64,000 nucleotides of DNA from Pelagibacteraceae bacterium AG-414-E02 (GTDB lineage: Bacteria > Pseudomonadota > Alphaproteobacteria > Pelagibacterales > Pelagibacteraceae). Of this stretch, positions 1-10,187 are shown one piece after another. The stretch's first letter is position 1. Every line of letters starts with the position of its first letter. The notes beneath the pieces were generated by a model, which searched no databases, was not told the origin of the DNA, and saw only the letters and a list, made by a program, of their open reading frames with translations. Position numbers and translations under genes: made by a program. The stretch is from the NCBI GenBank assembly GCA_003214615.1, contig QCLK01000005.1, positions 62,001 to 126,000 of the forward strand. The letters run 5' to 3'.

Positions 1-1067
1 CTTAAATCTCCAATTCTTCCATTAGTGCAACTTCCTATAAAAATTTTGTCAACTTTAATATCAGTTATTTTTGTATTTGGTTTAAGCCCCATATAATTTA
101 ATGAACGATTCATTGATGCTTTTTTATCTGCGTCTAATTCTTTTTCTGGGTCTGGAACAACTCCTGTGACTTTAACAACATCTTGAGGAGAAGTTCCCCA
201 TGTAACCATTGGGCTAATGTCATCTCCTTTAATTTCAACTTCTTTATCGAATTTGGCTTCTTTATCTGATTTAAGACCAGACCAATATTCAATTGCCTTA
301 TCCCAGTCTGTACCTTTAGGAGACATAGGTTTGTCTTTTAAATACTGAAAAGTTTTTTCATCAGGAGCTATCAATCCTGCTCTAGCACCTGCTTCTATTG
401 ACATGTTACAGATCGTCATTCGTTGTTCAATGTTCAAACTTTCGATTACAGGTCCAGCATATTCTATGACGCACCCTGTTCCTCCAGCGGTTCCTATTTT
501 TCCTATTGTTTGTAAAATTACATCTTTAGCTGTAACACCATTTGCTAACTTTCCTATTACTTTTATACAAAGATTTTTTGATTTTTTTTGCATCAAAGTT
601 TGAGTTGCTAGGACGTGTTCAACTTCAGAAGTTCCAATACCAAATGCTAATGCACCAAAAGCTCCATGTGTTGCTGTATGACTATCACCACAAACTATTA
701 TAGTTCCTGGCTGGGTAAATCCTTGCTCTGGTCCAATAATATGAACAATTCCTTGTCGCTTATCTTGCATATTAAAAAGTTTTATCCCAAAATCATTGCA
801 ATTTTTTTCAAGTGCCTCAACTTGAATTTTAGATTCTTGATCATCTATACCTTTTGATCTATCAGTAGTTGGTACATTATGATCTGCAACAGCCAGGGTA
901 AGATTTGGTTGCCTAACTTTTCTTTTTGATAATCTTAATCCCTCAAAAGCTTGAGGACTTGTTACTTCGTGAATAAGATGTCTGTCAACATATAATAGAG
1001 TGGTTCCATCATCCTGTTGGTGAACTATATGTTCGTTCCAAATTTTATCGTAAAGTGTTTGGGGCAT
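1..1067 (-). CDS. leuC: 3-isopropylmalate dehydratase large subunit, partial (C-terminus outside window)
   Basis: Minus-strand translation from ATG at 1067: [44 protein letters not shown]..., aconitase-family LeuC; open to the window edge so absent from the ORF track. Confidence 0.95.
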   Translation of the reverse strand, partial: MPQTLYDKIWNEHIVHQQDDGTTLLYVDRHLIHEVTSPQAFEGLRLSKRKVRQPNLTLAVADHNVPTTDRSKGIDDQESKIQVEALEKNCNDFGIKLFNMQDKRQGIVHIIGPEQGFTQPGTIIVCGDSHTATHGAFGALAFGIGTSEVEHVLATQTLMQKKSKNLCIKVIGKLANGVTAKDVILQTIGKIGTAGGTGCVIEYAGPVIESLNIEQRMTICNMSIEAGARAGLIAPDEKTFQYLKDKPMSPKGTDWDKAIEYWSGLKSDKEAKFDKEVEIKGDDISPMVTWGTSPQDVVKVTGVVPDPEKELDADKKASMNRSLNYMGLKPNTKITDIKVDKIFIGSCTNGRIGDL

Positions 1068-1079
1068 TATAAAAAAAAA

Positions 1080-1631
1080 TTATTTTTTCTTTTTTTTTAA
1101 TTCTTCTTTTTTGAGTTCAGTTTTTGCAGCTTCTTTTTTAGGCTCTGCTTTTGGAGCTGCTGCTTTAGGTTCCTCTTTTTTAGGCTCTGCCTTTAATTCT
1201 TGAGTCTCAACAGAAGGTTCCTTCACAATTTCTGCTTCGGGGGCTTGCTCAGATATATCTACACCAATTCTTTTTTTTATTTTTTCTGAAATTCTAGCTG
1301 ACTTACCTTTTCGATCTCTTAAATAATATAACTTTGCCTTTCTAACCTCGCCCGAGCGTATTACCTTAATAGAACCAATAACGGGACTATATAAAGCAAA
1401 TGTTCTTTCAACACCTTCGCCAAATGAAATTTTTCTCACTGTAAATGAAGAATTTATATTTCTATTTTTCTTTGCAATACATACTCCTTCAAAATATTGA
1501 ATTCTTTCCCTTTTTCCCTCAACAATTCTTACTCCAATTTTAATAGTATCTCCTGCAAAAAATTCAGGAATTTTCTTTTTTGCTAAAATTTTTTTTACTA
1601 TCGAGTTATTTATTTCTTCAATATTTTTCAT
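1080..1631 (-). CDS. rplS: 50S ribosomal protein L19 with Lys/Ala/Pro/Glu-rich C-terminal extension
   Basis: Core [63 protein letters not shown] is L19; last ~55 aa low complexity. Confidence 0.96.
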   Translation of the reverse strand: MKNIEEINNSIVKKILAKKKIPEFFAGDTIKIGVRIVEGKRERIQYFEGVCIAKKNRNINSSFTVRKISFGEGVERTFALYSPVIGSIKVIRSGEVRKAKLYYLRDRKGKSARISEKIKKRIGVDISEQAPEAEIVKEPSVETQELKAEPKKEEPKAAAPKAEPKKEAAKTELKKEELKKKKK

Positions 1632-2317
1632 TTGTTTTTCTTATATTTTTCCCATAAATCAGGACGCCGGCGTCGTGTTATATCCTCTGATTGATGTAAA
1701 CGCCAGCCTTTAATTTTAGCGTGATCTCCAGTTAATAATACATCGGGAACATCCTTTTTTTCCCATTTTTGAGGTTTAGTATACTGCGGATATTCTAATA
1801 AATTCTTTTCAAAGCTTTCTTCGGTTAAAGACTCAAAATTTCCTACCACACCTGGAATTAATCTAACCACTGTATCAATTATTAGTAGGGCACCAATTTC
1901 GCCCCCTGACAAAACAAAATCTCCAACGCTCACTTCTTCTATATTTCTTGTTTCTAACAATCTTTGATCTACTCCTTCAAAATGTCCACATATAATGTTT
2001 ATATTTTTCTCTAACATTTTTTTTGCACTACTTTGGTCAAACTTTTTTCCTTTTGGTGATAAGTAAATAGTTGTTTCATTTTTGCTATTAATATTGTTGT
2101 CCAAAGAATTAGCTATAATATCTGCTCGCATTAACATTCCACTGCCTCCTCCAAAAGGAGTATCATCCACGGTCTTATGTTTATCTAGAGCATAATCTCT
2201 AATATTTACTACTTCCAATGACCATAGTTTTTTTTCAAGTGCTTTTTTATATAAACCACTACCTAATGGTCCTGGAAATAATTCAGGGTATAAAGTAAAT
2301 ACTTTTGCCTTCCACAT
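1628..2317 (-). CDS. trmD: tRNA (guanine-N1)-methyltransferase
   Basis: [27 protein letters not shown]..., [43 protein letters not shown]. Confidence 0.97.
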   Translation of the reverse strand: MWKAKVFTLYPELFPGPLGSGLYKKALEKKLWSLEVVNIRDYALDKHKTVDDTPFGGGSGMLMRADIIANSLDNNINSKNETTIYLSPKGKKFDQSSAKKMLEKNINIICGHFEGVDQRLLETRNIEEVSVGDFVLSGGEIGALLIIDTVVRLIPGVVGNFESLTEESFEKNLLEYPQYTKPQKWEKKDVPDVLLTGDHAKIKGWRLHQSEDITRRRRPDLWEKYKKNK

Positions 2318-2827
2318 TTATTTTTTCTTTGGCTCTTCTTTCTTTGGTTCGGTTGTTGCAGCTTCTTTTTTTGGTTCCTCTTTTTTAGGCTCTGCTTTTG
2401 GCGCTGCTGCTTTAGGTTCCTCTTTTTTAGGCTCTGCTTTTGGCGCTTCTTTCTTTGGTTCAGTTGTTGCAGCTTCTTTTTTTGGTGCTTCGGCTGCTGG
2501 TTTTCCACCTTCTGACTTATCTTTTTTTCTATCTTTTTTAGGAATTGCCTTAAGTGGATTATTTCCTTTAGGTGGCATTGGATAAAGTTGAGCTTCTCCT
2601 AATATTCTAGAAACTCTTAAAGTTGGTTTAGCACCCTTGCTAATCCAATGTTTTATTCTCTCTGCTTCTAAATTTACTCTCTCTTTTTTTGTTTTCGGAA
2701 GTAATGGATTAAAAAAACCTACCTTTTCAATAAATCTACCGTCTCTTGGGAATCTACTGTCCGCAACCACAATCTTATAAACTGGTCTCTTTTTAGCTCC
2801 AGCCATTGATAATCTAATTTTTAACAT
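2318..2827 (-). CDS. rpsP: 30S ribosomal protein S16 with repetitive C-terminal extension
   Basis: [43 protein letters not shown]-terminal (KKEEPKAEP)-like repeats. Confidence 0.96.
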   Translation of the reverse strand: MLKIRLSMAGAKKRPVYKIVVADSRFPRDGRFIEKVGFFNPLLPKTKKERVNLEAERIKHWISKGAKPTLRVSRILGEAQLYPMPPKGNNPLKAIPKKDRKKDKSEGGKPAAEAPKKEAATTEPKKEAPKAEPKKEEPKAAAPKAEPKKEEPKKEAATTEPKKEEPKKK

Positions 2828-2847
2828 ATGTTTTTATTTCCTTTCTT

Positions 2848-3168
2848 TTATTTCGGCAACTTTGTAGCACCAGTTTCCATATAAACAACTTTTCCATCTT
2901 TATATTTATAGTAAGTCATTACAGCTTCTTTATTTCCATCTTTATAACTTGTAAAAGCATGCCCGAATCCAACTTCATCATTTTCAAAAAGCACTCTAAC
3001 TTTTTCCATTTGGACATCTTTCATGCCTAACCATTTTAAAATATCTTGTTTACCTAGTTTTTTTCCAGATGCGTGCATTAAAAATTGATAATCATCATGT
3101 ATCAACTTTTCTCCTGCAGCCACGTCTCCATCGTTTACTATTTTTGACATTTTTTCTATTATTGACAT
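2848..3168 (-). CDS. Small SnoaL/NTF2-like protein (tentative)
   Basis: 106-aa ORF; MSIIEKMSKIVNDGDVAAGEKLIHDDYQFLMHASGKKLGKQDILKWLG resembles NTF2-like fold proteins. Confidence 0.6.
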   Translation of the reverse strand: MSIIEKMSKIVNDGDVAAGEKLIHDDYQFLMHASGKKLGKQDILKWLGMKDVQMEKVRVLFENDEVGFGHAFTSYKDGNKEAVMTYYKYKDGKVVYMETGATKLPK

Positions 3169-3180
3169 ATTTTTTCCTTT

Positions 3181-4527
3181 CTATTTTAGTTGGTTAAGAA
3201 TATCTGGAGGTATCCCGTCTTTATGACCACCTTTAGACATTTTTTTCATCATGTTGGTCATCATTTTAAATTGTTTTAACAATTTATTTATAGTGGCTGT
3301 ATCTGCTCCTGAGCCACTAGAAATTCTTTTTTTTCTTGATCCATTAATAATTTTTGGATCCAATCTCTCTTCTTTAGTCATTGACAAAATAATTGCTTCA
3401 TTAATTTTAATAATATTTTCATCTATATTCGCGTTATCCATTTGTTTTTTTATTTTAGATACTCCTGGAAGCATGGATAATACTCCCTCCATTCCACCCA
3501 TTTTTTTCATTTGTCTTAGTTGGTTTAAGTAATCTTCCATAGAAAAAGAACCGGACTTTAAACTTTCTTCGGTTTTTTTAATTTTTTCTTCATCAAGATC
3601 CTGTGTCGCTTTTTCTACTAGAGAAACAACATCTCCCATGCCTAAAATTCTATTAGCTATTCTATCTGGATAAAAAACATCAAATTGTTCAATTTTTTCA
3701 CCAGTTCCCATAAATTTAATTGGAGTATTTGTTGCAAATTTCATACTTAATGCAGCACCTCCTCTACCATCTCCATCTACTCTAGTTAAAATAATGCTAC
3801 TTAAATCTACAGCTTTTTTAAATTCTTGAGCTACATTGACAGCTACTTGTCCTGTTAAAGAATCTGCAACTAAAATTGTTTCGGTTGGATTTGTTAAAGA
3901 TTTAATTTCTTTAATTTCATTCATCATAGATAAATCAATTTGAGTTCTGCCAGCAGTATCAAAAATTATTGTATCAACTCCACTTAATGATGCTGCATTA
4001 AGAGCTCGTTTAGCAATATCAATTGGCAATTGATCTTTAACTATAGGCAAAGTTTGTATTGAATTTTTTTCACCTAATATATTTAATTGTTCTTGCGCTG
4101 CAGGCCTGTAAACATCCAAACTAACTAGTAAAGATTTTTTTTTGTTATTTTTTTCTATATATTTGGCTAGTTTTGCTGCCGTTGTTGTTTTTCCTGATCC
4201 TTGTAATCCAACTAACATTAAACAAACTGGAGGAACAGCATTAAGATTTATTTCAGAATTAGTATCGCCGAGAATTTTTACAATCTCATCAAAAACAACT
4301 TTAATTATCATTTGGCCAGGTGTTGTTGACCTAATAATTTCCTGACCTATTGCCTTAGGTTTAATATTTTTAATTAATTCTTTTGCAACTGGTAATGCTA
4401 CATCTGCTTCTAATAATGCTTGACGTATTTTTCGTAAACCCTCATCGACCTGTGCTTCGTCAAGTGAAGGTGCTTTTTTTAAAGAACTAAAAATTTCTTC
4501 AAACTTATTTGTTAAATTTTCAAACAT
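3181..4527 (-). CDS. ffh: Signal recognition particle protein Ffh
   Basis: GLQGSGKTTTAAKLAKY, DVYRPAAQEQL, DTAGRTQIDLSMMNE, Met-rich C-terminal M domain. Confidence 0.98.
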   Translation of the reverse strand: MFENLTNKFEEIFSSLKKAPSLDEAQVDEGLRKIRQALLEADVALPVAKELIKNIKPKAIGQEIIRSTTPGQMIIKVVFDEIVKILGDTNSEINLNAVPPVCLMLVGLQGSGKTTTAAKLAKYIEKNNKKKSLLVSLDVYRPAAQEQLNILGEKNSIQTLPIVKDQLPIDIAKRALNAASLSGVDTIIFDTAGRTQIDLSMMNEIKEIKSLTNPTETILVADSLTGQVAVNVAQEFKKAVDLSSIILTRVDGDGRGGAALSMKFATNTPIKFMGTGEKIEQFDVFYPDRIANRILGMGDVVSLVEKATQDLDEEKIKKTEESLKSGSFSMEDYLNQLRQMKKMGGMEGVLSMLPGVSKIKKQMDNANIDENIIKINEAIILSMTKEERLDPKIINGSRKKRISSGSGADTATINKLLKQFKMMTNMMKKMSKGGHKDGIPPDILNQLK

Positions 4528-4544
4528 AATTTATTTATTCCAAC

Positions 4545-4633
4545 AAAAATCGCACTAGTGGGCGAACCTTCGCTGACTAGTGTCGATCCCCTTGTTGCCA
4601 AGAGCACCGCAAAAACTATCTTTTGCGGGAATA
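4545..4633 (-). ncRNA. Candidate structured small RNA or 5' leader of ffh (three consecutive hairpins)
   Basis: Minus strand: CCGCAAAA(N6)TTTTGCGG; CTCTTG-GCAA-CAAGGG; ATCG-a-CACTAGT...GCGAAGGTTCGC...ACTAGTG-CGAT followed by TTTTT. Hand-folded only. Confidence 0.55.
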
Positions 4634-4639
4634 GCGAGC

Positions 4640-4668
4640 AAAATACATATTGAGGTTTAAAAAGTCAA
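4640..4668 (-). promoter_or_regulatory. Sigma70-type promoter for the hairpin RNA / ffh
   Basis: Minus strand TTGACT-N17-TATTTT. Confidence 0.5.
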
Positions 4669-4691
4669 TCAATAAAGATAAAACTTAAAAT

Positions 4692-5519
4692 ATGAATAAT
4701 TTAGATGCTTATAAAATGGACGGATTGGGTAATGACTTCATTATATTTGATAAAAGGCAAAAACCTTTTTCCCTTACTAAGGAACAAATAATCAAAATTT
4801 CAGATAGAAATAACATTGGATGTGATCAAGTAATTTTTATTGATAAAGATAAAAGCAGCAATGTCTTCTTAAAATTTTATAACTCGGATGGTGGAGAAAT
4901 TTCTGCATGTGGAAATGGTAGTAGATGTGCTGCATATTTATTGATGAGAGAAAATAATAGTAAAAAAATATCTTTAAAAACAAAAGCTGGAATTTTGGAA
5001 GCTGAACTAAATGAAAAAAATTTAGTAAAAATAAATATGGGTCAACCTAATTTTGTATGGGATAAAATACCATTGTTAAAAAAAATGGATAATAAAAATT
5101 TAAAAATAAAAATTAATAGTAATGACGGAAATGAACTTGTAGGAGGATTTGCTTTAAGTGTTGGAAATCCACATGTGGTTTTTTTTGTTAAAAATTATAA
5201 TCAATTTAATTTGCAAGAAATTGGTCCTAAAATAGAAAACCACAATTATTTTCCCGAAAAATGCAATGTAACTTTAGCTAGTGTTAAAAATAAAAAACAC
5301 ATGAAAATAAAAGTTTGGGAACGCGGTGCTGGTTTAACTAAGGCATGCGGAACTGCTGCGTGTGCTGCGGCAGTAGCGGGTGTAGATTTAAAATTTTGTG
5401 AAAGAAATGTAGACATTGAATTTGACGAGGGATTATTAAACATCGACTGGCAAAAAGATAATAATGTCTATATGACAGGCAAAGTTTCAGAAGTTAAAAA
5501 AATTACAGTTAGTATTTAA
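4692..5519 (+). CDS. dapF: Diaminopimelate epimerase
   Basis: MDGLGNDFIIFD, SACGNGSRCAAYLL, GAGLTKACGTAACAAAVAG. Confidence 0.97.
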   Translation: MNNLDAYKMDGLGNDFIIFDKRQKPFSLTKEQIIKISDRNNIGCDQVIFIDKDKSSNVFLKFYNSDGGEISACGNGSRCAAYLLMRENNSKKISLKTKAGILEAELNEKNLVKINMGQPNFVWDKIPLLKKMDNKNLKIKINSNDGNELVGGFALSVGNPHVVFFVKNYNQFNLQEIGPKIENHNYFPEKCNVTLASVKNKKHMKIKVWERGAGLTKACGTAACAAAVAGVDLKFCERNVDIEFDEGLLNIDWQKDNNVYMTGKVSEVKKITVSI

Positions 5520-5521
5520 TT

Positions 5522-6436
5522 ATGGGTATTTTTGATAAATTTAAGTTAGGTCTAAGTAAAAGTTCAAAAAATATATCGTCTGGTTTAAACGATTTAATTT
5601 TTAAAAGAAAAATAGATAAAAACATGCTTGATGAATTGGAAGATTTTTTAATTCAATCAGACGTTGGAACTGAATCTGCAAGAGAACTAAGAGAAAAGTT
5701 TGCTAATACCAAAATAGATCCTAAAAATTCTGAAAAAGACAAAATTTTTAAGATCTTTTCTAGTTATGTTTGTGAGATATTAAAACCTCTTGAAAAAAAT
5801 CTAGAAAATTTAAATGAAAATAAACCAAATGTAATTTTAATAGCAGGAGTAAATGGAGTTGGAAAAACTACAACTATTGGAAAATTAGGTAAAATTTTAG
5901 GTCAGAATAATAAGAAAATAGTGTTTGGTGCCGCAGATACTTTTAGAGCTGCAGCAGTAGATCAACTAGAAATTTGGGCAAAAAAAATTAACGCTGATAT
6001 TATTAAATCTGAAGAAGGAGCTGATCCTGCCTCAGTTGCTTATAAATCTCTTGAACATGCTAAAAATAATAATTTTGATTATTTGCTCATTGATACAGCT
6101 GGAAGGCTGCAAAATAAAAAAAATTTAATGGACGAATTTAAAAAAATAACAAAAGTAATTAAAAAAATTGACTCGCATGCACCTCATGAAACTTTTCTTA
6201 TATTGGATGCTACAACCGGCCAAAGTGCAATCAATCAAGTAGAAGAATTTAAAAAAATAACTCCAATAACTGGAATTATTATGACCAAGCTTGATGGTAC
6301 TGCAAAAGGTGGAATTTTATTAGCAATAGGTAAAAAATTTAAATTACCTATAGTAGCCTTAGGTATGGGTGAAAAAGAAGATGATTTGCAAAAATTTAAT
6401 TCGGAATACTTCTCTGATGCATTAATGCATTCTTAA
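5522..6436 (+). CDS. ftsY: Signal recognition particle receptor FtsY
   Basis: GVNGVGKTTTIGKLGK, AADTFRAAAVDQLEIWA, DTAGRLQNKKNLMDEFKK. Confidence 0.97.
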   Translation: MGIFDKFKLGLSKSSKNISSGLNDLIFKRKIDKNMLDELEDFLIQSDVGTESARELREKFANTKIDPKNSEKDKIFKIFSSYVCEILKPLEKNLENLNENKPNVILIAGVNGVGKTTTIGKLGKILGQNNKKIVFGAADTFRAAAVDQLEIWAKKINADIIKSEEGADPASVAYKSLEHAKNNNFDYLLIDTAGRLQNKKNLMDEFKKITKVIKKIDSHAPHETFLILDATTGQSAINQVEEFKKITPITGIIMTKLDGTAKGGILLAIGKKFKLPIVALGMGEKEDDLQKFNSEYFSDALMHS

Positions 6437-7663
6437 ATGAAAAAAATATTTAATTTTGCCCTTTATGATTTTGCAAATTCTGCATTTACCACAATTATTA
6501 TAACTTTTATTTTTGCGACATATTTTGCAAAACAAATTGCTCCTAACCCGGTAATGGGTCAGTCGTATTGGGGGTGGACAATCGGTATCACGGGTTTTTT
6601 AGTAGCAATAATTGGACCAATCGTTGGTTCTTTTGCTGACAGAAAAAACAGAATTGTATTTTTTGTAAGGTGTTTTTCATTGTTATGTATTTTGTTTACT
6701 GCGCTTTTATGGTTTGCAAAACCATCTCAATCCTATCTTTTATATACTTTGATAATTGTTGGTATAGCAAATCTTTTTTATGAATTAAGTCTAATTTTTT
6801 ATAATTCATTATTAAAAGATATTACGAAAAATGAAAATCTAGGAAAATCTTCTGGTTTTGGTTTTGCTCTAGGATATGTGGGTGGAATTATAATTTTACT
6901 TATAAGTATCAAGCTATTTATAGATACGGATAATTTGCCCTTTGGATTAACCAAAGAAGAATCTGAAAATATAAGAGCAATTACATTATTAGTAAGTATT
7001 TGGTTTTTGATATTTTCAATTCCTTTTCTTTTCTTCGTAATAAAAAAAGATAAAAGTAAAAAAAATTATTCGGTCAAATCAGATAATTTAAAAAAATTAC
7101 TTTGGCATAAAAAAATTACTGTTTTAGGAAAATTTTTAATTGCCAGAATGTTATATGCGGACGGTTTAAATGCAATTATTGTAATGGGAGGAATATTTGC
7201 TGTCGGCGTATTTAATCTTGAAATAAAAGATCTTTTAAAACTTTCAATTATCATGAATGTAACTGCTTTTATTGGAGCTTTTATTGGAGGTTTTATAAAT
7301 GATAGGTATGGATCTAAAAATGTAATTATTTTCTCTTTAATTGGACTGATACTTTCTTCGATTGCTATTTTATTTACTTTTAAATCATCTACATTTTTTT
7401 ATCTTGCCGCAATCAACGGTCTATTTATAGGCCCCATACAATCCGCAAGTCGTGTAGTAATAACATCATTGCTAAAAAAAAATAATCAAGGGAAAGGATT
7501 CGGTTTATTTGCGACTTCAGGCAAATTAACATCATTTTTAGGACCTTTATTAGTGAGTACAGTTACTTTTTTAACTTCTAGTCAAAGAGTAGGGTTTTCA
7601 GCTGCTATTATATTATTATTATTAGGATTAATTATTTTACTAAATATCAAAAAAATTAATTAA
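6437..7663 (+). CDS. MFS transporter, UMF1/Atg22-like family
   Basis: ~12 TM segments; FNFALYDFANSAFTTIIITFIFATYFAKQIA typical of UMF1 family. Confidence 0.8.
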   Translation: MKKIFNFALYDFANSAFTTIIITFIFATYFAKQIAPNPVMGQSYWGWTIGITGFLVAIIGPIVGSFADRKNRIVFFVRCFSLLCILFTALLWFAKPSQSYLLYTLIIVGIANLFYELSLIFYNSLLKDITKNENLGKSSGFGFALGYVGGIIILLISIKLFIDTDNLPFGLTKEESENIRAITLLVSIWFLIFSIPFLFFVIKKDKSKKNYSVKSDNLKKLLWHKKITVLGKFLIARMLYADGLNAIIVMGGIFAVGVFNLEIKDLLKLSIIMNVTAFIGAFIGGFINDRYGSKNVIIFSLIGLILSSIAILFTFKSSTFFYLAAINGLFIGPIQSASRVVITSLLKKNNQGKGFGLFATSGKLTSFLGPLLVSTVTFLTSSQRVGFSAAIILLLLGLIILLNIKKIN

Positions 7664-8231
7664 TAAGATTTTCTGAAATTAAAGGCTTATAATATGAGCA
7701 TTTATAAGTATCACTCATATTTGTATAGCCGCAGCTTTTTAATAATGAGGATATGTATATTTTGTAATCATTTTCCATTGGAAGTCTTTCGAGTTTGTTT
7801 TCTTTAAGATTAAATTTAAAATTTGATCTAATTGATTTTATTCCACTGATCATTATTAATGTCTCATTATCACTAAGTAAATAATAAGCATAATCTTCGG
7901 GAAATACTGGTAAATTGTAATCTGAACCTAGTTGTTTAACTTTTTTAGGGAACCAATCGTGTGTAATAAGTGGGTTAGTTTTACCAGTTTCGTTGTATAA
8001 AATATACAAATCTTGAGGATAATCTTTTATATAATTAAATTCTGACCCTTTTGCTAAAATCGCTTTCTCCCTAGTTCTAAAATACAAGGTAAATTTATCA
8101 TCATGAGAAAGCATTGTGCCAACATTAAATACTTCTTCAAAATTACTCTTCACGGGGTAAATTTCATCTGAGTTTGCTTGAATATTTAAAAATAAAAAAA
8201 AGAATGTAAAATATAATAATAATTTCTTCAT
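7656..8231 (-). CDS. Hypothetical secreted protein
   Basis: N-terminal signal peptide-like segment; no recognised domain. Confidence 0.6.
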   Translation of the reverse strand: MKKLLLYFTFFFLFLNIQANSDEIYPVKSNFEEVFNVGTMLSHDDKFTLYFRTREKAILAKGSEFNYIKDYPQDLYILYNETGKTNPLITHDWFPKKVKQLGSDYNLPVFPEDYAYYLLSDNETLIMISGIKSIRSNFKFNLKENKLERLPMENDYKIYISSLLKSCGYTNMSDTYKCSYYKPLISENLIN

Positions 8232-8280
8232 TCTTTAAAACTAATATTTAACTGTGTGATTAGATTGTTTAAATTGTGAC

Positions 8281-9093
8281 CTAATTTAAGCTTTGAATAA
8301 ATTTTCTTAAAGCTGATAAAAGCTTTTCATTATATTCTACCATATGATCGCCATATTCTTGGGAATAAAAAAATTTAGGTTGATTTGCAAGTTCATACAT
8401 TTTTTCTCCCATTGTATACGGAACAATCTTATCAACTTTACCGTGTATGATTAAAACTGGACATGAAACTTTATTTATTTTTTTATTGCTTTCATATTTG
8501 TCTTTGAGCAAAAAACTAATTGGAAAAAATGGGTAATATTTTTTCCCCATATTAATCATAGAAGTAAATGGAGATTCCAATATAACACCAGCATAATTTT
8601 TATTTTGAGCAACTTCTATGGCTACCGCTGTTCCTAAAGATTCTCCATAAAGTATGATGTTTTCGTCCTGTATTCCTCTCATATTTAACCAGCTAATAGC
8701 GCTCCTAGCATCTTCGTATAAACCCACTTCATTTGGTTTTCCCATATTTCCACTAAAACCTCTCCAAGCAATTATTAAAAAATTTACATTCAGGTCTTTA
8801 AAATGATTAAGTTTATAAGTTCTATTTTTCAATGATCCTGCATTTCCATGAAAAAATACAATAGTTTTAAACTCTTTTATATTTTTATTATAAAACCATC
8901 CGGTTAAATCTATTTTGTCTCCTGTGGTAATTTTAACTTTTTCAATTTCGGTAGGTTCTGCGGCTAAGTTATCATTAAGGTAATTATCTACTGTTGGATG
9001 ATATAAAAGGTTTCTTTGAAAAAAAAACACAATAATTGTCAACAAAATATAAAAAAGTATTAGAGCTAGTATTCCTGTAGTATAAAAATTCAT
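8281..9093 (-). CDS. Alpha/beta hydrolase (BEM46-like)
   Basis: FFHGNAGSLKNR, YGESLGTAVAIEVAQ nucleophile elbow, LIIHGKVDKIVPY, GDHMVEY. Confidence 0.85.
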   Translation of the reverse strand: MNFYTTGILALILFYILLTIIVFFFQRNLLYHPTVDNYLNDNLAAEPTEIEKVKITTGDKIDLTGWFYNKNIKEFKTIVFFHGNAGSLKNRTYKLNHFKDLNVNFLIIAWRGFSGNMGKPNEVGLYEDARSAISWLNMRGIQDENIILYGESLGTAVAIEVAQNKNYAGVILESPFTSMINMGKKYYPFFPISFLLKDKYESNKKINKVSCPVLIIHGKVDKIVPYTMGEKMYELANQPKFFYSQEYGDHMVEYNEKLLSALRKFIQSLN

Positions 9094-9157
9094 AAATTTA
9101 TTAAAAAATTCATTTTATATTTTAGATATTTAAACTATCATAGACGTTGGTAAAATT

Positions 9158-9343
9158 ATGATAAAAGAATTTGAAATAAATGACATTCTAAATGCAGTAG
9201 AAAATATCTCTAAAATGGAGAAAAAAAAGAGAAAAATCGAAGAAAAAAAAGATTCCGTAGACAAAGATGAGGTTTTAACTAGTAACAATCAAGCAAAATC
9301 AAATAAAAGTGAAATCCTTGTTCTTGATCAAATGATTGAATAG
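9158..9343 (+). CDS. Small charged hypothetical protein
   Basis: 61-aa ORF in a gap between two genes, same strand as the next CDS. Confidence 0.4.
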   Translation: MIKEFEINDILNAVENISKMEKKKRKIEEKKDSVDKDEVLTSNNQAKSNKSEILVLDQMIE

Positions 9344-9373
9344 AATAATAGACTATTAATTAAAGAAAGCTCA

Positions 9374-10012
9374 ATGATTATACAGTGTGAAAGTTGTTCA
9401 AGAAAATTTGCAATAAAAGATAGTGATATTCCTAGTGAAGGAAGAATGGTTCAATGTGGCTACTGTTCTGTTACATGGCATCAAATGCCTTCTAGAATTA
9501 CACCCAAACCTGTTAAAACTTCAGATATAAACGAAACTCTTTCAGTTGATAAAATAAGAGCATCAGACGGTAAAACTTATAAATTTTTAGGTAGTCAATG
9601 GGCAGAATTACTACCCTCTGGCAAAACTGGATTATTTGCAAAAAAAAAAATTGGAAAAGAGCTTGATAAACTAACAGGTAGAAAAGAAAAAGTTATAACA
9701 AAAAAAAAGCAGAAAAAAATTAAAGAAATTGAAAAACAAATAGATCCTTCATCGGAGCTTTTAGATGATATAAAAGAATTAAAAGATAATTATAAATCAA
9801 AACAAGGCCTCGGATTTTTTGGGTATATTTTTTTATTTATAATTGTTGGTTTTTCCCTGATAGGAATAATGAAAACATTTGAAGATGACTTAATAAATTC
9901 TTTCCCAGAGATTGAGTATCTTTTTATAATGTTAGATGAACAATTAGAATTTTTAGCTGAGTCAGTAAAAAATATTATAGTATTAATAAAAGATTTGATT
10001 AATTCTTATTAA
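9374..10012 (+). CDS. MJ0042-type zinc-ribbon protein with one TM segment
   Basis: IIQCESCSRKFAIKDSDIPSEGRMVQCGYCSVTWHQ, two CxxC motifs. Confidence 0.85.
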   Translation: MIIQCESCSRKFAIKDSDIPSEGRMVQCGYCSVTWHQMPSRITPKPVKTSDINETLSVDKIRASDGKTYKFLGSQWAELLPSGKTGLFAKKKIGKELDKLTGRKEKVITKKKQKKIKEIEKQIDPSSELLDDIKELKDNYKSKQGLGFFGYIFLFIIVGFSLIGIMKTFEDDLINSFPEIEYLFIMLDEQLEFLAESVKNIIVLIKDLINSY

Positions 10013-10187
10013 TTGAATTTATTGAATCCACAATAAGAAGATAGAGAGAAAATATAACTATAACCCAAAAAGGTAACCCTCTCCAAAATCCTGCTAGACC
10101 AGTGCTTATACTCCACGCTAATCCTATTACAAATACGCTAACAAGCGTTACTCCTATTATGATTGTTATTTTTTCACTAAATTTCAT
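9999..10187 (-). CDS. Small membrane protein, hypothetical
   Basis: 62 aa, two hydrophobic segments; overlaps start of the downstream gene by 4 nt. Confidence 0.5.
   Translation of the reverse strand: MKFSEKITIIIGVTLVSVFVIGLAWSISTGLAGFWRGLPFWVIVIFSLYLLIVDSINSINKN

Noticed and set aside
403-857. Plus-strand ORFs 403-603 and 666-857
   Set aside because: Antisense to leuC, which reads continuously on the minus strand
2263-2508. 81-aa minus-strand ORF ([15 protein letters not shown]...)
   Set aside because: Alternate reading frame of the repetitive rpsP tail; low complexity artefact
4545-4633. SRP 4.5S RNA (ffs)
   Set aside because: Right size and next to ffh, but it folds as three separate hairpins and lacks the conserved SRP helix-8 GGAA/AGCAG signature; kept as an unassigned RNA
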